Origin: Verrucomicrobiia bacterium | GTDB lineage: Bacteria > Verrucomicrobiota > Verrucomicrobiia > Verrucomicrobiales > Akkermansiaceae | DNA length: 25,607 nucleotides | Assembly (NCBI GenBank): GCA_947460915.1 | Contig: CANHKJ010000009.1 | Location: forward strand, 1 to 25,607 | Direction of reading: 5' to 3' | Shown: positions 1 through 9,225 of the stretch, one piece after another | Position numbering within the stretch: the stretch's first letter is position 1 | Layout: each line of letters begins with the position of its first letter | Translations under genes and position numbers: made by a program | The notes under the pieces: model-generated | The model's input: only the letters and a program-made list of their open reading frames with translations | Database searches by the model: none | What the model was told of the DNA's origin: nothing

Positions 1-159
1 ATGTTCCTCGAAAACATCGCCGAGGCCGCACATGATGCGAAAAAGTCGCTGCGCCTCATCGCCACCCATACCCAACGCTACGACCACCCCGTCATGCTCC
101 ACCTCCCCGAAACCGAATACCTCAAAGGCTTTACCTTCGAAGTCGTGGGGACGAGGTGA
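1..159 (+). CDS. Class I SAM-dependent rRNA methyltransferase, C-terminal end (partial)
   Basis: Only the last 52 codons lie in the window, and the reading frame is open at the left edge. The segment ending DHPVMLHLPETEYLKGFTF closely matches the end of RlmI/YccW-type 23S rRNA cytosine-C5 methyltransferases, whose C-terminus reads DHPV...PEG.YLKGF in E. coli. Family knowledge: these enzymes have an N-terminal PUA domain and a Rossmann methyltransferase domain, and modify 23S rRNA in the cytoplasm. Neither domain core is visible here, so the exact target base is not claimed. The first ATG of the window is in frame but is probably an internal methionine, because RlmI-type proteins are close to 400 residues. 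The stop at 157-159 is followed by the palindromic intergenic cluster. Confidence 0.75.
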   Translation: MFLENIAEAAHDAKKSLRLIATHTQRYDHPVMLHLPETEYLKGFTFEVVGTR

Positions 160-165
160 GGGAAG

Positions 166-250
166 AGATGTAAGACATTCAGATGTAAGACATAAGACTT
201 GAGTCTGGATTTCTTTATCTTATGTATTATTTCTCCTGATCTTATGTCTT
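166..250. repeat. Intergenic cluster of short direct and inverted repeats
   Basis: AGATGTAAGACA occurs twice, at 166-177 and 181-192. AAGACATAAG at 187-196 is the exact inverse complement of CTTATGTCTT at 241-250. CTTATGT also occurs at 219-225, and AGACT/AGTCT at 195-199 and 202-206 make a small palindrome with a 2-base centre. The element sits between the methyltransferase stop and the release-factor-like start. It could fold as a hairpin in RNA and act as a terminator or processing site, or be one copy of a dispersed intergenic repeat. No T-run follows the main stem, so an ordinary intrinsic terminator is not obvious. Confidence 0.6.
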
Positions 251-254
251 CCTC

Positions 255-656
255 ATGATCTCCTCGGAAAAAATTGCTGCACAAGAAAAACGGATGGCCG
301 TGCTGGAAATCCGCGAGGAAGATCTTGTGGAAAAATTCATCACGGGTTCGGGTTCGGGCGGGCAGAAGATCAACAAAACGTCCTCTTGCGTTTACCTGAA
401 ACACGAGCCCACCGGAATCGAGATCAAATGCCAACGCGAGCGCTCCCGCGAACTCAATCGCTACCTCGGCCGCAAAGAACTCTGCGATCGCATCGACGAA
501 ATCAAAAACGGCATCCTCTCCAAACGCCAACAAGAGATCGAAAAAATCCGCCGCCAAAAGCGCCAAAAATCCCGCAAACAAAAACAACGCATGGTCGCCG
601 ACAAACGCCAGCATTCAGACAAAAAAAACCAACGCCGCCAGTCGTCGGATGAGTAG
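255..656 (+). CDS. Release-factor-like GGQ protein (peptidyl-tRNA hydrolase domain only)
   Basis: The 133-residue protein holds the catalytic domain of class I release factors without the codon-recognition domains. ITGSGSGGQKINKTSS carries the GGQ motif at residues 35-37, whose glutamine places water for peptidyl-tRNA ester hydrolysis in the ribosomal A site. After it comes a short beta/alpha region and a very basic helix from about residue 85 to 128, rich in Lys, Arg and Gln. Size and architecture match the ArfB/YaeJ and MTRFR (C12orf65) group of stalled-ribosome rescue factors, whose basic tail probes the empty mRNA channel. The tail lacks an obvious full ArfB signature, so the closest subgroup is unsure. 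ATG 255 is taken as the start. ATG 294 would remove 13 residues but keep the whole domain. Confidence 0.85.
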   Translation: MISSEKIAAQEKRMAVLEIREEDLVEKFITGSGSGGQKINKTSSCVYLKHEPTGIEIKCQRERSRELNRYLGRKELCDRIDEIKNGILSKRQQEIEKIRRQKRQKSRKQKQRMVADKRQHSDKKNQRRQSSDE

Positions 657-885
657 GGGGGGCTGAGGTGGTGTTTATGCATTGTTGATCAAAAGCAAAA
701 ATCGATGTTTATTCTCTTTGCGATATGATTTGCTTTCTGAAAGAAATATCCGCCATGAAGAAGATAGACACATTATTGGTGCGACTTATTCCAGTTGCGA
801 TGCAGATTAAAGGAATGATCGGGCGTTACTCTCTTTTTTGATTTCAGATGCTGATCATTCTCGAACCAAAAGATTCGAAAAAACA

Positions 886-1254
886 ATGAATTCGTTTTTG
901 CCATTTCTGATTGTCTTGTTCGTCGCTGCGTCCGCCTGGACGATTTTGGAGTTTACCTTGGGTCAGGGGAAACGGCACTGGATGGGATTGCTGGGAGCTT
1001 GGAGTGCCACCGTGATTTTGGCTGCGTTATGGCAATCGGAGGCGCTTCCATGGATTGTGCATTTGATCCAGGGTGTTCTGCTTCTTTGGCTTGGATCGAT
1101 CCTTTCATTGATTGTCGACGTAGTGTTAACATGGACAACGAAAGAGCCAGGTTGGCGCAGGATTTTGTGTTGTGCTTTGTTGTGCCTCTTTATTGATATT
1201 GCCGCATTGCTCAACTTTTTTTGGATCGCAACCGTCAGTCCTGGTGGTGTTTGA
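886..1254 (+). CDS. Small four-helix membrane protein, unknown function
   Basis: From ATG 886 the protein has 122 residues and is almost wholly hydrophobic. Four probable membrane helices are visible: residues 4-26 (FLPFLIVLFVAASAWTILEF), about 32-50, about 55-85 (long, perhaps kinked) and about 95-115. The connecting segments GQGKRH and TTKEPGWRR are basic. An in-frame TTG at 838 would add 16 polar residues. ATG 886 is preferred because it starts directly at the first helix. I do not recognise the family. The next gene also starts with a hydrophobic segment and is only 86 bases downstream, so the two may be co-transcribed. Confidence 0.6.
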   Translation: MNSFLPFLIVLFVAASAWTILEFTLGQGKRHWMGLLGAWSATVILAALWQSEALPWIVHLIQGVLLLWLGSILSLIVDVVLTWTTKEPGWRRILCCALLCLFIDIAALLNFFWIATVSPGGV

Positions 1255-1340
1255 ATGGGACATGTGGGCGAAATCCATTTCCACAAGCTGATGTCGGAAG
1301 ATCGGCAACTATCACATTTTACACTCTAAAAAACATCAAT

Positions 1341-1766
1341 ATGAAAAAGCTCTTGATTCTCGCATTGATCATTCTCACGGCATTCACAGTTATGCTGTTT
1401 TTTCCCAAGCGTATAGCAGGCACGAGGTATCCATTGAATACGGTGAGAACGGTTGTTTCCGATAGTGCGCGAGCATTTGGTGGTCGTGTGATGGAAGAGC
1501 GTAGAGAGAGCGGACGGCATCGTGGTCTGGGTCGATTCGGACGGGTAGGCAGGTGGCTTCGCGGTCTCGCCGGAAATAATGATCCAGAGGGTAAGGATCA
1601 TGCCGTGATTCACATCGGTTCGAACAATTTCACGATCACGAGCTTTCATCAGTACGGAAATGTTTTACAAGTCCAGATTCTACCCTCCCCGAGTGCTTCG
1701 ACACAATCTGCCGATCTCAAGCGCGAGATTCTCAAAAAACTGCCGGGTCTAGACTTTAGGCCATGA
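1341..1766 (+). CDS. Small exported or membrane-anchored protein, unknown function
   Basis: The 141-residue product begins MKKLLILALIILTAFTVMLF, a signal peptide or N-terminal anchor, with no lipobox cysteine. The middle (about residues 45-75) is strongly basic (RRESGRHRGLGRFGRVGRWL), and the C-terminal part is a probable mixed beta region. ATG 1341 is chosen over an upstream in-frame ATG at 1221 because that extension overlaps the previous gene and places the hydrophobic segment internally. No family was recognised. Together with its upstream neighbour it may be a lineage-specific envelope pair. Downstream there is a 6-bp inverted repeat directly after the stop, without a T-run. Confidence 0.55.
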   Translation: MKKLLILALIILTAFTVMLFFPKRIAGTRYPLNTVRTVVSDSARAFGGRVMEERRESGRHRGLGRFGRVGRWLRGLAGNNDPEGKDHAVIHIGSNNFTITSFHQYGNVLQVQILPSPSASTQSADLKREILKKLPGLDFRP

Positions 1767-1972
1767 CAGGTTCGTAAAACCTGGACGCTAGGAAAGATCT
1801 CACTCTGTGCATCATCCCCGCAGCGAGCCACGACAAGTCGGTAAGAATTCGTAGTATCAAAGTTTGCTATCCGTAATCGTTTTTCTCATTTTCGTAGCCA
1901 TGGACAATCCGGTCGAAATCGTTTAAGATGAACGTACTTCGCCAAGCATCGAGGAACAACTCCACAAAGCAC

Positions 1973-2890
1973 ATGAAAAAGTTTATCATTCTATTCTGGT
2001 TCATCATCATTCAGATCGCCATGGCGGAAGTTCGCACATGGAAAACAGCCGACGGACTCAAGAGCATCGAAGCTGAATTCATCAGCACCAGAGATGGCGA
2101 GGTCACCATCAAAAGAAAGAGCGATCAACGTCTGTTCACTCTTCCGATTTCGAAACTCTCCGAAGAAGATCAGGCATGGATCAAAACCCAAAAGGTTGAG
2201 ACAAACACCCCAGAGGAAGTGAAGGAACCCGATCCTGTGCTGGTCAAACTCATCACGGGAAAATGGGAGCGTCATGAAGCTCATGGAATGAAGTTTCGCA
2301 TTTTTGGAGAACGTAAGATCCGCCGGTCCAAGAAAGATACCTATCCGATGGTAATCTATCTTCATGGCAGAGGCAACGATGTGATGACTCCCGAAGAACC
2401 AGGTAATGCGAATACTTTTACCAAGGAAAGCAAAAACCCCTGCCTCGTGATCGCTCCCCAGAGCCTAGGGGATGATGGATGGAGAGGCAGTAATGCTGAC
2501 ATGGTCCTCAAAATCATCGATGATATGCTCGCAACTTTTCCCATTGATCAAAAACGCATCTACATCACCGGCTACTCCATGGGAGCTTTCGGGACTTTTG
2601 AGTTTCTCGCCATGAAACCAAAACTGTTTGCTGCGGGAGTCACCGTCGCTGGTGGAGCCAGCCCCCAGAATGCTCAAAAACTGAAGGACATTCCCATCTG
2701 GGCATTTCATGGAGACGCAGATGAAGCCGTCAAGGTAGAGTCCTCACGTAACATCGTCGAAGCGATCAAGAAACTGAATGGCAAGATCAAATACACCGAG
2801 ATCCCCGGAGGCGATCACGGCATTGCCAATCAAGTCTATCAAGATCAGGAGATGCACAAGTGGCTCTTCGAGCAGAAACGTGCTGATTAG
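1973..2890 (+). CDS. Exported SHD1-domain alpha/beta hydrolase (esterase, LpqC/feruloyl-esterase-like)
   Basis: The 305-residue protein starts with a signal peptide (MKKFIILFWFIIIQIAMA). Residues 19-71 resemble an SHD1 (SLA1 homology 1) module: a RTWKTADGLKSIEAEF start and a LPISKLSEEDQAWI end. This module is common in exported Planctomycetes and Verrucomicrobia proteins. An alpha/beta hydrolase follows: YLHGRG forms the oxyanion region (129-134), GYSMG carries the nucleophile Ser202, HGDADEAV supplies Asp250, and DHG supplies His282. The layout is that of polyhydroxybutyrate-depolymerase/feruloyl-esterase-like enzymes that cleave carboxylic esters in the periplasm or outside. The substrate is unknown. 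ATG 1973 is preferred over the in-frame ATG 1928 because it gives a clean signal peptide. It is convergent with the DUF808 gene, 47 bases away. Confidence 0.8.
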   Translation: MKKFIILFWFIIIQIAMAEVRTWKTADGLKSIEAEFISTRDGEVTIKRKSDQRLFTLPISKLSEEDQAWIKTQKVETNTPEEVKEPDPVLVKLITGKWERHEAHGMKFRIFGERKIRRSKKDTYPMVIYLHGRGNDVMTPEEPGNANTFTKESKNPCLVIAPQSLGDDGWRGSNADMVLKIIDDMLATFPIDQKRIYITGYSMGAFGTFEFLAMKPKLFAAGVTVAGGASPQNAQKLKDIPIWAFHGDADEAVKVESSRNIVEAIKKLNGKIKYTEIPGGDHGIANQVYQDQEMHKWLFEQKRAD

Positions 2891-2937
2891 CCCATCCCCT
2901 TGAATGGCTTAGTCGATGGATACGCGTGTTTTTCTTT

Positions 2938-3900
2938 TCAAGCCTTGCGTTTGAAAAGGGAGAATAGCGGTTTGATGGCATATTTCACCAAAGGATCGAC
3001 GAGTGCACCGATGATGACGCCGAGTACGGCGGCGATGCCGGCGCTGCCCAACCACAGCATGAATGCCTTGGCAGAGGGGAGTATGCTCGCAAAAACTTCA
3101 GCGGCGTGATGAACCATTTCTTCAGGACCATGCACGCCGAGTTGATGCAGGCCGTGAATGAGAATGCCACCGCCGACCCATAGCATAGCGATCATGCCGA
3201 TGAAACTCAGGACTTTGAGGAAATAGGGCATGCCTAAAACGAGAGCCCGACCCATCCTTCGGATGATTCCCGTGCCAGATCTCGCGAGAGCAACGCCGAC
3301 GTCATCGGCTTTGACAATCAATGCCACAACGCCATAAACCAGCAAGGTCATGCCCAAGCCGACGACGGCAAGAACGACAGCTTGCATCCACAGCGGTGAT
3401 TCGGATACGCCAGCCAGCGTGATCGCCATGATTTCAGCGGAAAGGATCAGGTCCGTGCGCACGGCACTTCCAACCTGAGATGCTTCTAGTTCTTCCGCAG
3501 TCATCGGTGCGGCCTCCACATCTGCGTGCGCCGTATGATGGCCTGGGCGGATCAGATCCATCACTTTGTGGTAACCTTCCATGCATAAAAAAGCTCCACC
3601 CGCCATCAACAGCGGCGTGATTACCCAAGGTGCCAGCAGACTTAAGATCAGCGCGCCGGGTAACAAAATCAGCAGCTTGTTTTTTAGCGATCCTTTGGCG
3701 ATCTTCGCAATGATCGGCAGTTCTCGATCTGCGGCGAGTCCCACCACGTAACGCGGTGTCACCGCTGCATCATCAATCACAATGCCCGCCGCTTTGCTGC
3801 CGGCCTTTGCAGCCATCGCTCCGGCATCATCGATCGATGATGCTGCGACTTTAGCAATCGCCACGACATCATCTAATAGAGCAAACAATCCCGAACTCAC
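2938..3900 (-). CDS. yedI: DUF808 family inner membrane protein (YedI-like)
   Basis: The 320-residue product matches E. coli YedI along its whole length. Shared features are the N-terminal LFALLDDVVAIAKVA segment, DRELPIIAKIAKGSLKNKL, the hydrophobic APWVITPLLMAGGAFLCMEG block, RTDLILSAEIMAITL, and the C-terminal glycine-rich helices. About six to seven membrane segments are likely. The function of DUF808 proteins is not established. Translation starts at GTG 3900 behind a strong AAGGAGG Shine-Dalgarno with six bases between, which is unusual for this window and fixes the start. The short basic C-terminus is LFKRKA. It has no co-directional neighbour close enough to be an operon partner: the gene upstream on the same strand ends at 4083, 182 bases away. 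Confidence 0.9.
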   Translation of the reverse strand: MSSGLFALLDDVVAIAKVAASSIDDAGAMAAKAGSKAAGIVIDDAAVTPRYVVGLAADRELPIIAKIAKGSLKNKLLILLPGALILSLLAPWVITPLLMAGGAFLCMEGYHKVMDLIRPGHHTAHADVEAAPMTAEELEASQVGSAVRTDLILSAEIMAITLAGVSESPLWMQAVVLAVVGLGMTLLVYGVVALIVKADDVGVALARSGTGIIRRMGRALVLGMPYFLKVLSFIGMIAMLWVGGGILIHGLHQLGVHGPEEMVHHAAEVFASILPSAKAFMLWLGSAGIAAVLGVIIGALVDPLVKYAIKPLFSLFKRKA

Positions 3901-4082
3901 AGCGCACCTCCTTCGTTAGCCTGAAGTGTAAGAGTGAGAATTAATGGGAGTCGAAGCGACAGTCCGAAAGTGTAAGCTGAATTCATCATAGATGCCGCAG
4001 AAACATGCCTGAAGTCTGCCCCAATCGTCAAGTAGGATGCATGAGGGGAGTCAGATTAACTAGATCCTGAAGTGCTGCTCCG

Positions 4083-6362
4083 CTAATTGGAATTTGTCTG
4101 ATCCATAGGGAGATCTGATTTTGTGTTCCAGCGTGGCCGCCAACCAGGCTTGTCGATTTTAGTCCGAAAGATGACCGTGTTATCTAATGCGATATCGTCA
4201 CTCCAGATCCATTTTGCTTCCTTAAAATCGTAGGTGAAGAAGGGTTGTTTGGGGTTGATTACTTCGATGGAATATTCTTTCGCGTATTGCCATTTGCTGT
4301 CGTCGAAATTTGAACTCCACCACTGGGCAGGAAGTGGCTCATGCGTGACTTTTGGGTTAGCTGTGTTACAGTTGATAGGACCGTGGAAAAAATTCTTCGC
4401 TTTCCATTTGGCGCTCGTCACAGTGCCATCAGAAAATTTCACACACAATCCGCCATCGCCGATGTTGGTGCGGTATTCCAAACCGGTTTTTTGGTCAGCA
4501 TTGTCCATGGCAAGTATCGCAATCGTCATAGGATACTCAGGAAGAATATCGACGCTAACCACATTGTGTGGAGTAAATGGAATAGAATCTACGGCGATGA
4601 GTTGTTCATTGATATACATTTTGAACCAATTGTCGGCGTAGATGTTGATTTTGATTGTATCTTCCATCGTCGGCTTGATCAGATCTTTTGGTCCGCTTAC
4701 TGTTGATCGAGTTTGTGGCTTTGCGCCCGACTCCATATTGCCTTGCTGTGCATGATTCGATTCTGTTGGTTCGGTGTTTTGATTTCCTTCCCTAGCTTTG
4801 CCTTCGCGTGAATAAGTCACCGGCAATGAGGCGCTTCCTAGAACTTTGCCAGCAATGCCTATCATCAATTTTTCACGGGTTACATTTGTTTCGGTGAAAG
4901 GAATGGAATCAGATGATAAAGCATATAGAGTGATGTTGTATGTTTTTTCGCCAGGTCCCTGAGAACGTGGCGGTTCGTAGCCAATTGCTCCTCTAGAACT
5001 TCCTCCCATGTGACCGATTCCCTTGGCTGCTTTGGGCAATTGGGTGGCTGTTGCGGGAATATCCCACATGACCCAACTTGTTTTGATCGTTTGATCCACG
5101 GTCAGGTGATCCATGATCAAAGCAAAAGATTTCGTCCCAGCGGGTGCTCCTTTCCAATTCAGCGAAGGACTGATTCCCATACCATCGCCCGTGAATTCGA
5201 TAGGGTAATGAGAGGGATCAGGAATGTCTGGACTGCTTAACACGAAGCCGCTGATATTTTTTTTCAATAAGTCCATCTCGGAGTTACTTGCTCCGTTTTG
5301 CTGTGTGCGATCGTTGTTAGGGCGTAGCTTACGCTCGCCTCGGCCTCTGGGTTGCGGATCACTGTTCGAGCGTTGGCTCTCATTTCGTGCTCCATTTTCT
5401 GATGGTCGATATGTCTCTTCGCGTTTTGTTCCGTTAGGGTCAATGAAGACAAATTTCCAAGCGCCGTTGCCTGCTTCTGAGTATTGCACGATGCCCTCTT
5501 TGCTGGCCAATTCATACGTTAGGATGCGCTCTGAACTTGTTGCTGAAGTGGTGAATTTTGTGATAGATGCACCTCTCATTGCTTGTAGTGCGGGTCTCAT
5601 TGGTTGTGCACGTGGCTGAGGGTCTACTTGACCATCTACCTCTGTCACTTCGCCGTGAAAACCACCATTGACGAATGGGTATCGTTTCGACGCATGGTAG
5701 TGGTAGCCCAATTCAGGGCTAGTGTGTCCGTTGAAAGAGTCGAGGCCTTTGGGTTCACTGCCGTCTGTTTCGGTGAGGCCATAAATCGGGTAGCCGTCGA
5801 GTGCATAAGCAATCGGTAGTTTTGCCCCAAGCACGGTTTGCAAGTGTAGAGGTGCCGCATGATAATGGTAATCATCCGCACGACCACAATGTCCACCCCA
5901 TTGATCAAGTTCGCCGATGTCGAAAGAAATTTCCCCGCGATTGTTTTGCGGATTGAAAATGGGTATGCCGTTCGCTGCGATGGCAATGGCCCCGCGTAGG
6001 AAGCGGTTGCGGATACTCGCGGGTTCTTTCGCTGGTATCGGGGAAAGCGGTATGGCCCATGCATTGGCTCCGGTATAGTTTTGCGGCAGTGGCACTTGTT
6101 GTTGCCATGAGGTGATGCCGACCATCATATGATGAGCGGGCAAGCCATTGCCCTCAATATAAAGATAGCGTTCGTCCCATCGCGTTTTTATCGCTGGTGC
6201 GAACATGGCAAACGGTGCGACTTGTGCTGGTGCAGCTTTGACTGGAGTTGCTGGTCGGGGTGTGTTAGTGAGAGCATGGTCATGATCTGGATCTGACAGA
6301 TCGTGAGCGAGAAGTTGCGAGTAGCCGATCATGCCGATGCTGACTGCAGTTGTGATTTTCAT
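4083..6362 (-). CDS. Secreted YHYH-PEBP fusion protein with C-terminal beta-sandwich
   Basis: The 759-residue protein starts with a weak signal peptide (MKITTAVSIGMIGYSQLLA). Residues about 55-245 are a YHYH domain, with YHYH at 165-168 (after HCGRADD) and again at 220-223, and ALDGYPIYGL between. A charged, Asn/Arg-rich linker covers about 320-365. Residues about 372-518 are a PEBP/YbhB-like domain (FVLSSPDIPD, SWVMWDIPA, GPGEKTYNITLYAL). A second linker is followed by about 565-740, a probable beta-sandwich with WWSSNFDDSKW and EAKWIWSDD, resembling carbohydrate-binding folds. ATG 6362 overlaps the stop of the upstream sulfatase (ATGA), which supports this start over one 42 codons earlier. 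YHYH proteins often sit beside sulfatases, and a role in glycan binding or processing is inferred, not shown. Confidence 0.8.
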   Translation of the reverse strand: MKITTAVSIGMIGYSQLLAHDLSDPDHDHALTNTPRPATPVKAAPAQVAPFAMFAPAIKTRWDERYLYIEGNGLPAHHMMVGITSWQQQVPLPQNYTGANAWAIPLSPIPAKEPASIRNRFLRGAIAIAANGIPIFNPQNNRGEISFDIGELDQWGGHCGRADDYHYHAAPLHLQTVLGAKLPIAYALDGYPIYGLTETDGSEPKGLDSFNGHTSPELGYHYHASKRYPFVNGGFHGEVTEVDGQVDPQPRAQPMRPALQAMRGASITKFTTSATSSERILTYELASKEGIVQYSEAGNGAWKFVFIDPNGTKREETYRPSENGARNESQRSNSDPQPRGRGERKLRPNNDRTQQNGASNSEMDLLKKNISGFVLSSPDIPDPSHYPIEFTGDGMGISPSLNWKGAPAGTKSFALIMDHLTVDQTIKTSWVMWDIPATATQLPKAAKGIGHMGGSSRGAIGYEPPRSQGPGEKTYNITLYALSSDSIPFTETNVTREKLMIGIAGKVLGSASLPVTYSREGKAREGNQNTEPTESNHAQQGNMESGAKPQTRSTVSGPKDLIKPTMEDTIKINIYADNWFKMYINEQLIAVDSIPFTPHNVVSVDILPEYPMTIAILAMDNADQKTGLEYRTNIGDGGLCVKFSDGTVTSAKWKAKNFFHGPINCNTANPKVTHEPLPAQWWSSNFDDSKWQYAKEYSIEVINPKQPFFTYDFKEAKWIWSDDIALDNTVIFRTKIDKPGWRPRWNTKSDLPMDQTNSN

Positions 6363-7754
6363 GATGTGGGTTTTGTTGGTTTTTTGTTGCCTTTGTTTTG
6401 TTGTTCGCGCCCCCTTAGAGGAGCAGCGCTTGGGTCGTAAGCTGGATTCGGTGATGTTGGACGCGGCGCTGCCGTGGAGGCTTGCCAAGTATGAAGTTTC
6501 GACAAAAGTTCCGCCGCACGTTTGGGTTCTTGTCTCGCTAAGTTATTCGTTTCACCAGGGTCTCTCTCAAGGTTATACAATTCGATGGAAGCCGTTTCAA
6601 AGAATTCAATGAGCTTCCATTCGCCAGATCGGACTGCGCTGCACGGGCTACCGCCGCCTATGTAACAAGGGAAATGCCAGAATACATCTCGTTCCCATTT
6701 TGTCACTGGATTGCGAAGAAATGGTACGAGGCTCTGACCATCCAAAGTTTTAATCTGTTTTTGTCCCGCGAGTTCTAACACCGTAGGAAACCAATCCATG
6801 CTCAGTGTTACGGCTTGCGAAATTCCAGGCTTGATACCTGGTCCTCGGATGAATGCGGGGACCCGCACGCCGCCTTGATAGAGAGTGCCTTTTCCTCCGC
6901 GTAACGGAGCGACGGTGTGTCGTGAACCGCCGTTATCCGAGGTGAAGATCACATAGGTTCGCTTTGATACGTCCATACGCTCTAATGCAAAGAGCAAGCG
7001 TCCGATATTTTGATCCATCGCTTCTACTGTCGCCGCCAGTTCTGGGTCAGCTACGCCACCGCGTGATTTGTATTTTTCTAACAAATCGGGTTTTGGGTCG
7101 AATGGTTCATGGACATCATGGAAAGGCAAATAGAGGAAAAATGGTTGATCTTTCACCGATACTACCCACTTCAAAGCAGCATCTGTTAGGGTATCAGGTG
7201 CATATGATCCGAGGGCATTCCGATAGGCATCTTTTTCAAAACCGAGCTCCTTCGGTTCGGTAAATACATCAAACCCTTGACCCGTTGGAGTGGTTGGCCC
7301 GCTACGCCCGCGTCCCAGATTCCACATTCCAAACATCCCCGTGGCATAACCTGTCGACTTCAGTGCTTCGGCGAGCGTGAGCTGCTCCGTTGGTAGCGAC
7401 TCGCGACTTTCCGCCGCCATGATTTTGTGATGTGGTGAGCCAGGTTTGTGCCGTTCATCAACTACCGTGAATACACCATGCCGAGGTGTGTATTTCCCGG
7501 TAAGCAAACAAGCCCGTGTTGGTGCGCAATTGGGAGCGCTCGCACATGCTTGAGGAAATGCGATACCTTCTCTCGCAAGTCGATTCAGATTAGGCGTGTC
7601 AATTTTTGCGTTACCGCAAAATCCCGCATCATTCCATCCCATGTCATCTGCGAGGATAAAGACAAAATTTGGTAGTGGCTCTGCGGCAAGCATTACTGAG
7701 TGTAAGGCCCATGTCGCTAATAACGAGAACCGTAATGTCCATCGACATGCGATA

Positions 7755-7762
<8 letters not shown>
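6359..7762 (-). CDS. Secreted formylglycine-dependent sulfatase with altered active site
   Basis: This is a 467-residue type I sulfatase of the alkaline phosphatase superfamily. It has a signal peptide (to about residue 27), metal ligands in LADDMGWND (Asp39, Asp40), the formylglycine motif CAPTR (Cys79, Pro81, Arg83), HDVH (215-218), SDNGG (Asp276, Asn277) and RGGKG (Lys291). The family motif G-K-W-H-L-G is here GMWNLG (145-150), so the Lys and His that hold the sulfate are Met146 and Asn148. The enzyme may therefore be impaired or have another ester specificity. Its tail is Lys-rich. GTG 7762 is chosen because AAGGAGG ends five bases before it. TTG 7765 is too close to the Shine-Dalgarno. 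It overlaps the upstream sulfatase by 8 bases and the downstream gene by 4. Confidence 0.88.
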
Positions 7763-9203
<1,441 letters not shown>

Positions 9204-9225
9204 GAATGATTTGTTAGTTAGATCA

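Noticed and set aside
755..841. 28-codon small ORF (MKKIDTLLVRLIPVAMQIKG...) before the four-helix membrane protein
   Set aside because: It is plausible in length and starts with a basic residue pair, but there is no convincing ribosome binding site, homology or conservation to judge by.
1767..1783. CAGGTT/AACCTG hairpin directly after the stop at 1766, considered as a terminator
   Set aside because: The stem has only six pairs and no T-run follows.
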